Shown: positions 45,784 through 55,349 of the stretch, piece by piece | Numbering within the stretch: position 1 is the first letter of the stretch | How the letters are laid out: the number at the start of each line of letters is the position of its first letter | Source: Streptomyces griseochromogenes | GTDB taxonomy: Bacteria; Actinomycetota; Actinomycetes; Streptomycetales; Streptomycetaceae | DNA: 64,000 nt | Assembly (NCBI RefSeq): GCF_001542625.1 | Contig: NZ_CP016279.1 | Coordinates: 1,798,001-1,862,000, forward strand | Direction: 5' to 3' | The notes under the pieces: generated by a model | The model's database searches: none | Told to the model about the DNA's origin: nothing | Seen by the model: only the letters and a program-made list of their open reading frames with translations | Translations under genes and position numbers: made by a program

Positions 45784-48015
45784 GTGGCAGCCCTCGCACG
45801 TTGGTGTGTCCGGCACCGTCTGCTCGTCGTCCTGCTGTGGCTTCTCGCCTTCGGCGGGGTCACCGCGGCCGCCACGGTGGCCGGTTCGGCCTACTCGAAC
45901 GACTACGAGGTCCCCGGCACCGAATCGGGCCATGCCGCCCAGCTGCTCAAGGCGGGGTTCCCGGGCCTGGCCGGTGACAGTGACACCGTCGTCTGGCACA
46001 CCACCGACGGCACCGTCCGCGCGCACGGCGTCGAGCGGACCATGACCCGCACCCTCGACCGGATCGCCGACCTGCCGGGGGTGGCCTCGGTGGCCGGTCC
46101 GTACGGCCGTCACGGCGCCCACCGGATCAGTGCCGACGGCCACACGGCCTACGCCACCGTCACCTTCACCCAGCAGGCCGAGGACATCAAGAAGTCCGAG
46201 GCCGAGGCCGTCGTACACCTGGCCAAGGCCGCCGAGCGCGACGGCCTCGGGGTGGAGTTGGGCGGCAGCGCCATCGGGCTCACCCAGTCCCCCCGTGGGC
46301 ACACGGCCGAGGTGGTCGGCGTGGTCGTCGCCGCGGTCGTGCTGTTCCTCGCCTTCGGCTCGCTCGCCGCCTCCCTGCTGCCGATCGCCACCGCACTGAT
46401 CGGCGTGGGCACGGCGTACGCCGGTATCGGGCTGCTCGGGCACGTCATGACCGTGGCCGACTTCGCGCCCATGCTCGGCATGCTGATCGGGCTCGGCGTC
46501 GGCATCGACTACGCCCTGTTCATCGTGACCCGGCACCGGCGCGGTCTGAAGCGCGGCCTGAGTGTCACCGAGGCCGCGACGAACGCCGTGGCCACCACGG
46601 GACGCGCGGTCGTCTTCGCGGGTGCGACCGTCTGCATCGCCCTGCTGGGCATGGTGACACTGCGCCTGGGCTTCCTCGACGGCGTCGCCGTCGCCGCCTC
46701 GTCGACGGTCGTGCTCACCGTCGCGGCCTCCGTCACCCTGTTGCCCGCCCTGCTGTCCTGGATCGGACCGCGCGCCCTCAGCCGCCGCGAGCGGCGCCGG
46801 CTCGCCAGGCGCGGGCCGCGGCCCGAACTGCCCACCGGTCTCGCCGCCCGCTGGTCCGCGTTCGTGGAACGGCGGCCGGGGCTGCTCGGCTCGCTCGCCG
46901 TCGCCGTCATCGCGCTGCTCGCGCTGCCCACGCTCTCCCTCCGCCTCGGCACCTCCGACCAGGGCAACGATCCCCGCTCGTCCACCACACGGCAGGCCTA
47001 CGACCTTCTCGCGCGGGGCTTCGGGCCGGGAGTGAACGGTCCGCTGACCCTGGTGACGCGCGTCGGCGGCGGCGCCGACGAGCTCGCCCTGGACAGCCTC
47101 GACACCACCCTGCGCGCCACCCCGGGCGTCGCCTCTGCCACCCCCGTCACCTACGACTCCGGCGGCGACACCGCGTATCTGACCGTCGTCCCCGACTCCG
47201 CGCCCCAGTCGCAGCGGACGAGCGACCTCGTCGACCGGCTGCGCGAGCGGGTGCTCCCGCGCGCGGAGACCGGCACCTCACTCGACGTGCACGTCGGCGG
47301 GGTCACGGCGAGCTATGACGACTTCGCGGACGTGATCATCGGCAAACTGCCGTTGTTCGTCGGTGTGGTCATCGGGCTCGGCTGTCTGCTGCTGCTGGTC
47401 GCCTTCCGCTCGCTCGGCATCCCGCTGAAGGCCGGCGTGATGAACATCGCCGCGGTCGCCGCCGCCTTCGGCATCGTCGTCGCCGTCTTCCAGTGGGGCT
47501 GGGGCAGCGAACTGCTCGGGCTCGGCCGCGCGGGCCCCATCGAGCCCTTCCTGCCCGTGATCATGGTCTCGGTCCTGTTCGGGCTCTCCATGGACTACCA
47601 GGTCTTCCTGGTCAGCCGGATGTACGAGGAGTGGCTGGAGACCGGCGACAACCGGCGGGCCGTGCGCGTCGGCCTCGCCGAGACCAGCCGGGTGATCAAC
47701 TCGGCCGCCGTCATCATGATCTCGGTCTTCCTCGCCTTCGTCCTCAGCGGCGACCGGGTGATCGCCATGTTCGGCATCGCGCTCGCCTCCGCCGTCGCCC
47801 TCGACGCCTTCGTGCTGCGCACCCTGCTCGTGCCCGCCCTGATGCATCTGCTCGGCGCCGCCAACTGGTGGCTGCCCGGCTGGCTGGAGCGGAGGCTGCC
47901 GCGCGTCAGCATCGAGCCGCCCGAGTGCCGCGCCGCCCATGAGAGGCTCGTCGAGGTCTCGATGGAGGAACTGCGGGAGGAGCAGCAGCGCGATGTACGC
48001 GATATCCCTGGGTGA
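45784..48015 (+). CDS. MMPL-family RND transporter
   Basis: A 743-residue membrane exporter with the MmpL layout: TM1 LLVVLLWLLAFGGVTAA, an extracellular domain, then five helices with the proton-relay region LIGLGVGIDYALFIVTRHRRG, a second extracellular domain, and a repeated half with FGLSMDYQVFLVSRMYEEW. The paired GIDYALF and SMDYQVF Asp-Tyr motifs mark a full-length pump. Start GTG 45784 has GGGAG upstream; ATG 45730 is possible. Family members export lipids or small molecules. The GNAT gene overlaps its 3' end by 23 bp. Confidence 0.9.
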   Translation: MAALARWCVRHRLLVVLLWLLAFGGVTAAATVAGSAYSNDYEVPGTESGHAAQLLKAGFPGLAGDSDTVVWHTTDGTVRAHGVERTMTRTLDRIADLPGVASVAGPYGRHGAHRISADGHTAYATVTFTQQAEDIKKSEAEAVVHLAKAAERDGLGVELGGSAIGLTQSPRGHTAEVVGVVVAAVVLFLAFGSLAASLLPIATALIGVGTAYAGIGLLGHVMTVADFAPMLGMLIGLGVGIDYALFIVTRHRRGLKRGLSVTEAATNAVATTGRAVVFAGATVCIALLGMVTLRLGFLDGVAVAASSTVVLTVAASVTLLPALLSWIGPRALSRRERRRLARRGPRPELPTGLAARWSAFVERRPGLLGSLAVAVIALLALPTLSLRLGTSDQGNDPRSSTTRQAYDLLARGFGPGVNGPLTLVTRVGGGADELALDSLDTTLRATPGVASATPVTYDSGGDTAYLTVVPDSAPQSQRTSDLVDRLRERVLPRAETGTSLDVHVGGVTASYDDFADVIIGKLPLFVGVVIGLGCLLLLVAFRSLGIPLKAGVMNIAAVAAAFGIVVAVFQWGWGSELLGLGRAGPIEPFLPVIMVSVLFGLSMDYQVFLVSRMYEEWLETGDNRRAVRVGLAETSRVINSAAVIMISVFLAFVLSGDRVIAMFGIALASAVALDAFVLRTLLVPALMHLLGAANWWLPGWLERRLPRVSIEPPECRAAHERLVEVSMEELREEQQRDVRDIPG

Positions 48016-48568
48016 CGACGGCGCCGAACTGCGGCCGCTGGAGGTCTGGCACGCGCCGGAACTCCTCGCCAACATCGACCGGGGACGGGAGTTCATCGGG
48101 CGGCACATCGGTCTGCCGGACGCGGTGCCGGACCTGGACGCGGCCCGTGCCTACCTGAGGTCGTACGCCGACAAGCGGGCCGTCGACGCGGGCAGCCTGC
48201 ACGGCGTCTGGCTGGACGGAAAGCTCGTCGGCGGCCTGCTGTTCCGCGTCTGGGACACCCCGAGCGGGGTCTGCGAGGCCGGCTGCTGGCTGGAACCGGC
48301 GGCGGCCGGGCGGGGCCTGGTCACGCGCGGCATGCGGGTGCTGCTGGACTGGGCGTTCGACGAGCGCGGCATGCACCGCGTGGAGTGGTACGCATCCTCG
48401 GCCAACGAGGGCAGCCTCAAGGTGGCCAGGCGCCTCGGCATGATCCGCGAGGGCGTTCTGCGGGAGAACTATCCGCATCGCGGCGTGCGCACGGACACCG
48501 AGATCTGGGCGGTGCTGGCCCCCGAGTGGCGTGCGGCACGCGCGCGCGGTGCCGAAAACGATCATTAA
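47993..48568 (+). CDS. GNAT acetyltransferase, RimJ/RimL type
   Basis: A 191-residue N-acetyltransferase. It has LRPLEVWHAPELLANIDRG, the conserved WLEPAAAGRGLVTRGMRVLLDWAFDERG with the acetyl-CoA pyrophosphate loop (AAGRGLVTRG), MHRVEWYASSANEGSLKVARRLGM and REGVLRENYPHRG. Start ATG 47993 has GGGAGGAG upstream and lies within the MMPL gene, so the two are translationally linked. The substrate is unknown; it may be a ribosomal N-terminus or a small amine. Confidence 0.9.
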   Translation: MYAISLGDDGAELRPLEVWHAPELLANIDRGREFIGRHIGLPDAVPDLDAARAYLRSYADKRAVDAGSLHGVWLDGKLVGGLLFRVWDTPSGVCEAGCWLEPAAAGRGLVTRGMRVLLDWAFDERGMHRVEWYASSANEGSLKVARRLGMIREGVLRENYPHRGVRTDTEIWAVLAPEWRAARARGAENDH

Positions 48569-48603
48569 GGGACCTCTCAGACTGCGCCCCTACGGTGCCG
48601 GGC

Positions 48604-49197
48604 ATGGCAACGAAGACAGACGACGTCACCAAGACCGACGACGAGCGGGCACCGGAGGAGACAGCGGCCGCCGAGGCCGGGGCGAAGACCGGGCCCGCCG
48701 ATGAGAACGCGGCCGAGGGGCTGACCGAGGAGACCGAGGAGAGCGAGCAGTCCGGGGAGCCGGGGGAGCCCGAAGAGGCCGAGGCGCTTCAGGAGAAGGG
48801 CCCCTCCGGGGTCGGCCAGGGTGCCGCCGCCGTCGTCTCCGCCGCGCTGGGCCTGGTCTCGCTGAGCGGCGGCTGGATCGGCACGGTCGCGGCCGCCCGG
48901 GAGACCCTCGTCGGCCAGCTCCAGACCGCCTCCACCGCGAGCGTCGGCAAGCAGGTCAAGGAGGTCTACGGCGACGCCTGGCACACCACCGCGCTGTGGG
49001 CCGGCCTGTTCGCACTGGCCGCGCTGATCACCGGCGTGGTCGTGCTCGCCCGGCCCGCGTTCGGCGCTCCCGGCCGTCCGCAGGCCGCCTGGATCAAGTC
49101 CGTCGCGTGGGCGGGCGTCTCGCTCGGTGTCCTCGGCCTGCTCCTGGCCGTCCTGAAGTACTCCGACGTCCTGATCGCCCTGCCCTCGACCGGCTGA
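48604..49197 (+). CDS. Membrane protein with long acidic N-terminal tail
   Basis: A 197-residue protein. Residues 1-70 are Glu/Ala/Thr-rich and probably disordered. Three TM segments follow (GVGQGAAAVVSAALGLVSL; TTALWAGLFALAALITGVVVL; SVAWAGVSLGVLGLLLAVL) with a polar loop between the first and second. ATG 48604 lies 7 bases after TACGGT, so it is likely leaderless. No family recognised. Confidence 0.75.
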   Translation: MATKTDDVTKTDDERAPEETAAAEAGAKTGPADENAAEGLTEETEESEQSGEPGEPEEAEALQEKGPSGVGQGAAAVVSAALGLVSLSGGWIGTVAAARETLVGQLQTASTASVGKQVKEVYGDAWHTTALWAGLFALAALITGVVVLARPAFGAPGRPQAAWIKSVAWAGVSLGVLGLLLAVLKYSDVLIALPSTG

Positions 49198-49215
49198 GGA
49201 AACCGCAGGCCGCCA

Positions 49216-49264
49216 GGGGCCTTAGGGAATCCGTGAGCACCTTACGGAGTTCCTGAGGCCCCTT
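49216..49264 (+). terminator. Long imperfect hairpin after the acidic membrane protein gene
   Basis: GGGGCCTTAGGGAATCCGT pairs with ACGGAGTTCCTGAGGCCCC around GAGCACCTT, with a G-U pair and a few mismatches. It begins 18 bp after the stop. Confidence 0.7.
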
Positions 49265-49394
49265 ACGTGTGTCCGGGGCCCGCCGCCCGCCCGAAGATGC
49301 GGAACTCTCCCGATGTGGCGCACCCCCCTGGGAGACGAAGGTGGAGGCATCGCGGAAAGCGAAGCACGACACCACCTCTCCCGAAGGACACACC

Positions 49395-49586
49395 ATGTAT
49401 CAGCTCGAACTCCACCGGCTGCGGACCGCCGAACTGCGCCGCGAGGCCGAACAGGAGCGCCTGGCCCGCGAGGCCGTGCGCTCCCGGCGCACCGCGCGCC
49501 GCGAGGAGGCCGCCCGCCACAGCACCTCGGGTGCCGAGACCCATACCGGCGTCCCCGGCCGTCACCGGCACCCGCGCGCCGCGTGA
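49395..49586 (+). CDS. Small basic helical protein (63 aa)
   Basis: From ATG 49395 with GAAGGA upstream: LELHRLRTAELRREAEQ and ERLAREAVRSRRTARREEA form one long amphipathic, highly charged helix, followed by a short polar tail (ETHTGVPGRHRHPR). It could be a nucleic-acid binding or coiled-coil peptide. It lies between two hairpins upstream of the LuxR-type gene. No family recognised; the small size limits certainty. Confidence 0.55.
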   Translation: MYQLELHRLRTAELRREAEQERLAREAVRSRRTARREEAARHSTSGAETHTGVPGRHRHPRAA

Positions 49587-49638
49587 GCGCGGGGCCGGCG
49601 GAAGGCGGCCGCACGGGGGTCGGCCGCCTTCCGCCCCA

Positions 49639-49673
49639 GGGTCGTACGGCTCTCTCCGAGCGTCGTACGACCC
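49639..49673. promoter_or_regulatory. Inverted repeat GGGTCGTACG / CGTACGACCC before the LuxR-type gene
   Basis: Ten-bp perfect arms at 49639-49648 and 49664-49673, plus a half-copy GTACGACC at 49686-49693. It lies about 75-105 bp upstream of the start, a likely operator for the regulator itself. Confidence 0.55.
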
Positions 49674-49744
49674 TTTCGCCGATCAGTACGACCATCGCAC
49701 CGCGACTGTGGAAAACGGGTGCCTCGCCGTCCGGACCCCGTGCG

Positions 49745-52700
49745 ATGCTCGGGCTCGTGGAGACCAGGACCGTCAGTCCCGTGTTCGTCGGCCGTACCGA
49801 CGAGCTGGACGCGCTGAGCGACGCGCTCGCCCGTGCCCGAGCGGGCGAGCCGCAGGCGCTGCTGCTCGGCGGTGAGGCCGGGGTGGGCAAGACCCGGCTC
49901 GTCGAGGAGTTCGCCGTCGCCGCCCGCCCGGACGCCGTCGTCGCCGTGGGCGGCTGCGTCGAGATCGGCGCCGACGGACTGCCCTTCGCCCCCTTCTCCA
50001 CCGCCCTGCGCGCACTGCGCGAGGCCCTGCCCGAGGAGTTCGCCGCAGCCGGAGCGGGCCAGGAGGAGGAACTGGCCCGGCTGCTGCCCGAGTTGGGGGA
50101 AGCCACCGCCGGCCGCCACGACGAACAGGGCATCGCCCGGCTGTTCGAGCTGACCGTACGGCTGCTGCAGCGGGTCGCCGCCGAGCACCCGGTCGTGCTC
50201 GTCCTGGAGGACCTGCACTGGGCCGACGCCTCCACCCGCAACCTCCTCGCCTACCTCGTGCGGACCCTGCGCACCGGCCGTCTCCTCGTCCTCGCCACCT
50301 ACCGCTCCGACGACATCCACCGCCGCCACCCGCTGCGCCCCCTGCTCGCCGAACTCGACCGGCTGCGCACCGTCCGCCGCCTCGAACTCGCCCGTCTCAC
50401 CCGCGAGGAGGTCGCCCGGCAGATCGCCGGCATCCTCGCCGCCGAGCCCGATCCCGCCCAGGTCGACGACATCTACGAGCGCTCCGACGGCAACGCCTTC
50501 TTCGTGGAGGAACTCGCCGTCGCGGCCTGCGAGGGATGCCGCACCGGCCTGACCGACTCCCTGCGCGATCTGCTCCTGGTCCGGGTCGAGGCCCTGCCCG
50601 AGAGCGCCCAGCGGATCGCCCGGATCGTCGCCGAGGGCGGCTCCACCGTCGAGCACCGGCTGATCGCCGCCGTCGCCCGGCTCGCCGAGGACGACCTCAT
50701 CGAGGCGCTGCGGGCCGCCGTCGGCGCCCACATCCTCACCGCGGCCCCGGACGGCGACGGCTACCGCTTCCGGCACGCCCTGGTCCGCGAGGCCGTCGCC
50801 GACGACCTGCTGCCCGGCGAGCGCTCCCGTCTCAACCGCCGCTACGCCGAGGCCGTGGAGGCCGATCCCGCGCTCGTCCCGGCCGACGCCCGCGTGCTGC
50901 GCCTGGCCAGCTACTGGTACCACGCGGGCGACGCCGCCCGAGCCCTGCCCGCGGTCCTCGACGCCTCCGGCGTGGCCCGCCGCAGGTACGCCCACACCGA
51001 GCAACTGCGGCTGCTGGAGCGCGCGATGGAGCTGTGGGACTCCGCCCCCGACGACGTCCGCTCCGCCCTGCGCGCGGCCGATCACACCGAGGTCTGCCTC
51101 CCGGGCGCCGGCGATCCCGCCACCGCGCTGTGCTACCTCGACCTCATGGCCGAGGCGGCGGCAGCCGGACGCCTGGCCGGCGAGCGCGAACGCGCCCTGA
51201 AGATCACCAAGCGGGCGCTCCGGCTGCTGGAGGACGAACCCGACCCCCTGCGCGCCGCCTGGTTCTGGGTGCAGCGCTCACACCTCGTCCAGGCACAGGC
51301 CCGCGGCGACGGCTGGCAGGAGCTGGCCACCGCACAGGAACTCGTCCGTGGGCTGCCGCCGTCCGAAGTGCACGCGGAGGTGCTGGCCCACGTCGCCACC
51401 TGGCGCATGCTGCACCAGCCCGGACCCGACGCGTTCGCCGCCGCCGAGCGGGCCGTGCAGTACGCGCGGATGGTGGGCGCCCGCGAGATCGAACTGCACG
51501 CCCGGCTCACCCTCGGCGGCCTCATGATCGACGCGGGCGACACCGAGTCCGGGTTCGCCGAGATGTTCCACGTCAAGGAGGACGCGCTCCAAGAAGGCGT
51601 GCGGGGCGTGGCGGGCCGGGCCTTCGTGAATCTGCCGTCCGCGCTGCAGGCCGTCGGCCGCTCCCGGGAGTCCGTGCCCCTGCTGCGCGAAGGCATCGCC
51701 TTCACCCGTGAGTTCGGGCTGCGGGACACCGAGGCATGGGTGTGGGGCAACCTCTCCGACTCGCTGTACGCGATCGGCCGGTGGGACGAGGCCGCGGACG
51801 CCGCCGCGAACGCGCTCCGGACGGGCCACGGCGCCAAACCCCAGGGCTCGGGCGCCCTCCGCCTCGCCCAGCTCGCACTGGCCCGGGGCGACCTCGCCGA
51901 CGCGGCCCGTCACCTGGCCACCGCCGACGCGCGCTACGGCTCCCACGACCCCATGCCCCAGCAGTCGCTGCGGGTGGCCCGTGTCGCCATCGGCGTCGCC
52001 GCCGCACAGGGCCGGATCCACGACGCCCGCGCCGAACTGTCCGGGGTACTGGAGACAGGATTCCCGCCCGGCACCCACCGTTACGCCTGGCCCCTGCTGC
52101 TGGCCGCGGCGACCGCCGAAGCCGACGCCCGCACGCTGCACGCCGCCGCGGCGGACCGCGCCGAGGTCCTCGGCCGCCTGCACGAGACCGCCCGGAAGCT
52201 CACCATCGGCGCGCCCCTGTGGGGGGCCTACGAGCGGTGGATCCGCGCCGAACTCCAGCGGGCCGAGGGCACGGACACCACCGACACCTGGTCGGAGGTG
52301 GTCACCGCCTTCGAGTGCCTGGACCGCCCCTACGACCTGGCCCGCGTCCGGCACCGCCTCGCCCAGGCCCTTCTTGCCGAAGGCGGCGAGGACGAGCGTG
52401 AGCGGGCCGTGGAACTGCTGAGGCTGGCCGGGGCGGTCGCGGACCACCTCGGTGCCCGCCCGCTGGCCGACGAGGTGGCCCGGCTCGCCCGGCGCGCGCG
52501 TCTGACCCTCACCCACGCCCCGCACCAGGCCCTCACGCCCGCCGACCCGGCCGAGGCGCTCGGCCTCACCGGCCGTGAACGGGACGTCCTGCGGCTGGTC
52601 TCGGCCGGCCGTACCAACCGCCAGATAGCCGAGGAACTCTTCATCTCCCCGAAGACGGCCAGCGTCCACGTCTCCAACATCCTGTCCAAGCTCGGCGTCT

Positions 52701-52783
52701 CGGGCCGGGGCGAGGCGGCGGCGGTGGCGCATCGCCTGGGGCTGTTCCCGGCCGAACCGCTCGCCGCCCCGACAGCGGGCTGA
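49745..52783 (+). CDS. Large ATPase-type LuxR-family regulator
   Basis: 1012 residues. The N-terminal AAA-like ATPase has Walker A GGEAGVGKT (42-50) and Walker B VVLVLEDLHWAD (about 150-160). The middle is a long TPR-like helical region (residues 350-880), and the C-terminal LuxR HTH reads LTGRERDVLRLVSAGRTNRQIAEEL, then ISPKTASVHVSNILSKLGVSGR. This is the LAL-like design in which ATP and an unknown ligand control DNA binding. ATG 49745 or GTG 49757 could be the start; neither has a clear ribosome site. Targets are not evident, though an inverted repeat sits just upstream. Confidence 0.9.
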   Translation: MLGLVETRTVSPVFVGRTDELDALSDALARARAGEPQALLLGGEAGVGKTRLVEEFAVAARPDAVVAVGGCVEIGADGLPFAPFSTALRALREALPEEFAAAGAGQEEELARLLPELGEATAGRHDEQGIARLFELTVRLLQRVAAEHPVVLVLEDLHWADASTRNLLAYLVRTLRTGRLLVLATYRSDDIHRRHPLRPLLAELDRLRTVRRLELARLTREEVARQIAGILAAEPDPAQVDDIYERSDGNAFFVEELAVAACEGCRTGLTDSLRDLLLVRVEALPESAQRIARIVAEGGSTVEHRLIAAVARLAEDDLIEALRAAVGAHILTAAPDGDGYRFRHALVREAVADDLLPGERSRLNRRYAEAVEADPALVPADARVLRLASYWYHAGDAARALPAVLDASGVARRRYAHTEQLRLLERAMELWDSAPDDVRSALRAADHTEVCLPGAGDPATALCYLDLMAEAAAAGRLAGERERALKITKRALRLLEDEPDPLRAAWFWVQRSHLVQAQARGDGWQELATAQELVRGLPPSEVHAEVLAHVATWRMLHQPGPDAFAAAERAVQYARMVGAREIELHARLTLGGLMIDAGDTESGFAEMFHVKEDALQEGVRGVAGRAFVNLPSALQAVGRSRESVPLLREGIAFTREFGLRDTEAWVWGNLSDSLYAIGRWDEAADAAANALRTGHGAKPQGSGALRLAQLALARGDLADAARHLATADARYGSHDPMPQQSLRVARVAIGVAAAQGRIHDARAELSGVLETGFPPGTHRYAWPLLLAAATAEADARTLHAAAADRAEVLGRLHETARKLTIGAPLWGAYERWIRAELQRAEGTDTTDTWSEVVTAFECLDRPYDLARVRHRLAQALLAEGGEDERERAVELLRLAGAVADHLGARPLADEVARLARRARLTLTHAPHQALTPADPAEALGLTGRERDVLRLVSAGRTNRQIAEELFISPKTASVHVSNILSKLGVSGRGEAAAVAHRLGLFPAEPLAAPTAG

Positions 52784-52819
52784 CCGTACGCTGGAGAAAA
52801 CCGGCAAGGGGGAGAAACC

Positions 52820-53017
52820 GTGTTCGACGCCTTCGCGGAACTGTTCACGCCCGGACGCAAACACACCCGAGACGAACAGAATCGACTGGAGCTGACCCGG
52901 GAGGACGTCGGGGACGCCGACCCCGGCCGGGGTCCCATAGACCTCGCCTCGGGAAAGGTGGTCGTACGCCCGCCCGCGCCGCCGTCCGCCGAAGCGGAGC
53001 CCGCGGACGACGAGTGA
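52820..53017 (+). CDS. Small DUF6191-like protein
   Basis: A 65-residue protein with an N-terminal amphipathic FDAFAELFTPGRKHTRDEQN and LTREDVGDADPGRGPIDLASGKVVV, then a Pro/Ala/Glu tail. This layout fits the actinobacterial DUF6191 family. GTG 52820 has AAGGGGGAGAAACC upstream. It is convergent with the PQQ-dehydrogenase gene. Function unknown. Confidence 0.7.
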   Translation: MFDAFAELFTPGRKHTRDEQNRLELTREDVGDADPGRGPIDLASGKVVVRPPAPPSAEAEPADDE

Positions 53018-53026
53018 GCGGCGAGG

Positions 53027-54175
53027 CTACTTCACCTCCGCCTCCAGCACCCGGTCGTCCCCCTTCTTCGGCGCACCCCTGCCGTCCGTGTTGCTCGTCA
53101 CCAGCCAGACCTTGCCGCCGCCCGCCGGGGCCACCGTGCGCAGACGGCCGTAGTCGCCGGTGAGGAAGGCCTGCGGGGCCGCCGAGGCCGCGGTGCCCCG
53201 CAGCGGGATGCGCCACAGCCGCTGTCCCTTCAGAGCCGCCATCCAGATCACGCCGTCGACGTAGGCGATACCGCTGGGGGAGGCGTCGTCGGTGTGCCAC
53301 TGGGCGATCGGATTGCGGAAGCCGGCGTGGGAGGACCGGCCCTCGGCCTCGGGCCAGCCGTAATCGCCGCCCGGCACGATCGCGTTCAGCTCGTCCCAGG
53401 TGTCCTGGCCGAACTCGGAGGCGAACAGGCGCTGCCGGGTGTCCCAGGCCAGGCCCTGCACGTTCCGGTGGCCGTACGAGTACACCGCGGAGCCGGGGAA
53501 CGGGTTGCCCGGGGCCGGCTCGCCCTCCGGGGTCATCCGCAGGATCTTGCCGCCCAGGGACTTCGTGTCCTGGGCCAGGCCCCGCTCGCCGCTCTCGCCC
53601 GTGCCCGCGTAGAGCATTCCGTCCGGGCCGAAGGCGATGCGGCCGCCGTTGTGGATGCGCCCCTTGGGGATGCCCTTGAAGACCGTGTCCGGGGCGCCCA
53701 GCTGCTCACCCGCCGGCTTCCGCTCGTCGTACAGCATCCGGACGACGCGGTTGTCCGAGGCGGAGGTGAAGTAGGCGTAGATCATGTGGTCGGAGGAGTA
53801 GCCGGGCGACAGGGCGATGCCCAGCAGGCCGCCCTCGCCGGCCGGGGAGACCCCGGAGACACTGCCCAGCTCGGTCTTCGTGCCCGTCTTCGGGTCGATC
53901 CGGGTGATCGTCCCCTCGTCACGGGAGGAGACCAGCAGCCCGCCGCCCGGCAGTTCGGCCAGCCCCCACGGCGTCTTCAGGCCCTCGGCCACCGTGCGCA
54001 GCACCTTCACCGATCCCTTGGCCGGCGCGGCCGACTCGGTGGCCCGCGCGGCGGGGCCGGTGCCCGGGGCCGTGGTCCCGCCGCCGGTCGGCGAACCCCC
54101 GCCGCGCGAGGCGCAGCCGGCCGTCAGTACGAGCGCGGTCGCGGCCAGTACGGCCGTCACAGCTCGACGTTGCAC
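53027..54175 (-). CDS. PQQ-type glucose/sorbosone dehydrogenase lipoprotein
   Basis: A 382-residue exported beta-propeller protein. The signal peptide VQRRAVTAVLAATALVL ends in lipobox TAGC. A Gly/Thr/Ala linker leads to the GSDH domain: LKTPWGLAELPGGG, EGGLLGIALSPGY, RIHNGGRIAFGPDGMLYAGTG, SYGHRNVQGLAW, DTWDELNAI and WLVTSNTDGR. Start GTG 54175 has GAAGGGACC upstream; ATG 54226 is an alternative that would add 17 residues before the signal. Cofactor and sugar cannot be shown from sequence. Confidence 0.88.
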   Translation of the reverse strand: MQRRAVTAVLAATALVLTAGCASRGGGSPTGGGTTAPGTGPAARATESAAPAKGSVKVLRTVAEGLKTPWGLAELPGGGLLVSSRDEGTITRIDPKTGTKTELGSVSGVSPAGEGGLLGIALSPGYSSDHMIYAYFTSASDNRVVRMLYDERKPAGEQLGAPDTVFKGIPKGRIHNGGRIAFGPDGMLYAGTGESGERGLAQDTKSLGGKILRMTPEGEPAPGNPFPGSAVYSYGHRNVQGLAWDTRQRLFASEFGQDTWDELNAIVPGGDYGWPEAEGRSSHAGFRNPIAQWHTDDASPSGIAYVDGVIWMAALKGQRLWRIPLRGTAASAAPQAFLTGDYGRLRTVAPAGGGKVWLVTSNTDGRGAPKKGDDRVLEAEVK

Positions 54176-54276
54176 GATCAGGTCCCTTCGACGCGGCGGT
54201 GCCGGCGGCAGCCTCTCTCCACTCATACTCCGCTCGCCCTGTACGGGGTTCCCGGTCGTGCGACCCGAACGCGGCG

Positions 54277-55275
54277 TCAGTCCCACGAGCCCCGCGCGGG
54301 CGGCAGCTCGGCGAGCGCCGTCAGGTCCCGCGCGGTCAGCCGTACGTCCACCGCGTCCGCGTTCTCGGTCGCCCACCGGTACCGCTTGGTACCGGGCACC
54401 GGGACGACATGTCTGCCCTGGGCGAGTACCCATGCCAGAGCCACCTGGGCGGGGGTGACCTCCTCCCCGTGGCGGCGTGCCACCCGTCGCAGACCCGCGA
54501 CGATCGGCTGATTGGCGGCCATCATCTCGGCCGTGAAGCGCGGATGGCGGGCGCGCAGGTCGTCGGGTTCGAACCCCTCGCCCGGAGTGAGCGTGCCGGT
54601 CAGGAAGCCGTTGCCCAGGGGCATCGCGGCCAGGAAGCCCACGCCCCGCGCCTCGCACCACGGCAGCAGCGCCTCCAGGGCCTCCGGCGACCACACCGAC
54701 AGCTCGGCCTGCACCGCACTCACCGGGAAGACCTGCTGCGCCCGCTGCAGCTGGCGCAGCGTCGCGTCGTGCAGCCGGGTGCCGGACCGGCGTCCGCCCC
54801 GCGCGCCCACCGCACAGAGCCCCAGCGCCCGCACCTTTCCGGCCCGCACCAGCTCGGCCATCGCGCCCCACGTCTCCTCGATCGGGACCTCGGGGTCGGC
54901 GCGGTGCAACTGGTAGAGGTCGATCACGTCCGTCTGCAGGCGTCGCAGCGAGGCGTCGCAGGCCCGCTTCACATATCCCGGACGGCCGTTGGCCACGATG
55001 TGCTGCTCTCCCACGAGCAGCCCCACCTTCGTCGACACGAAGGCCTCCGCGCGCCGCTCCTTCAGCACCCGGCCCAGCAGCAGCTCGTTGGTGAACGGAC
55101 CGTACATGTCCGCCGTGTCCAGGAGGTTCGAGCCCAGGTCCAGCGCCCGGTGCACGGTCCTGACCGACTCCTCGCCCCGCTGCCTCGACCCGCTGTACGC
55201 CCAGCTCATCGGCATGCACCCGAGTCCGACGGCCCCCACCGCGAGTCCCCCCGCGCCGATCGTCCTGCGCTCCAC
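54277..55275 (-). CDS. Aldo/keto reductase
   Basis: A 332-residue NADPH-dependent AKR with the TIM-barrel signatures GLGCMPMSWAYSG, SNLLDTADMYGPFTNELL (catalytic Asp and Tyr), AFVSTKVGLL (catalytic Lys) and DVIDLYQLHRADPE (His). The C-terminal cofactor region has VPVPGTKRY and ENADAVDVRL. Start GTG 55275 is used because GAGAGGGAGG is upstream and the fold begins there; ATG 55338 would add 21 residues with a less likely composition. It is divergent from the 2-hydroxyacid dehydrogenase. Confidence 0.92.
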   Translation of the reverse strand: MERRTIGAGGLAVGAVGLGCMPMSWAYSGSRQRGEESVRTVHRALDLGSNLLDTADMYGPFTNELLLGRVLKERRAEAFVSTKVGLLVGEQHIVANGRPGYVKRACDASLRRLQTDVIDLYQLHRADPEVPIEETWGAMAELVRAGKVRALGLCAVGARGGRRSGTRLHDATLRQLQRAQQVFPVSAVQAELSVWSPEALEALLPWCEARGVGFLAAMPLGNGFLTGTLTPGEGFEPDDLRARHPRFTAEMMAANQPIVAGLRRVARRHGEEVTPAQVALAWVLAQGRHVVPVPGTKRYRWATENADAVDVRLTARDLTALAELPPARGSWD

Positions 55276-55349
55276 CTGCTCGTGAACCTCCCTCTCCTGA
55301 GCCCCCAACCTAACCTCTGCGCACCGGCCGTCTGACATAGCCTCCTGCC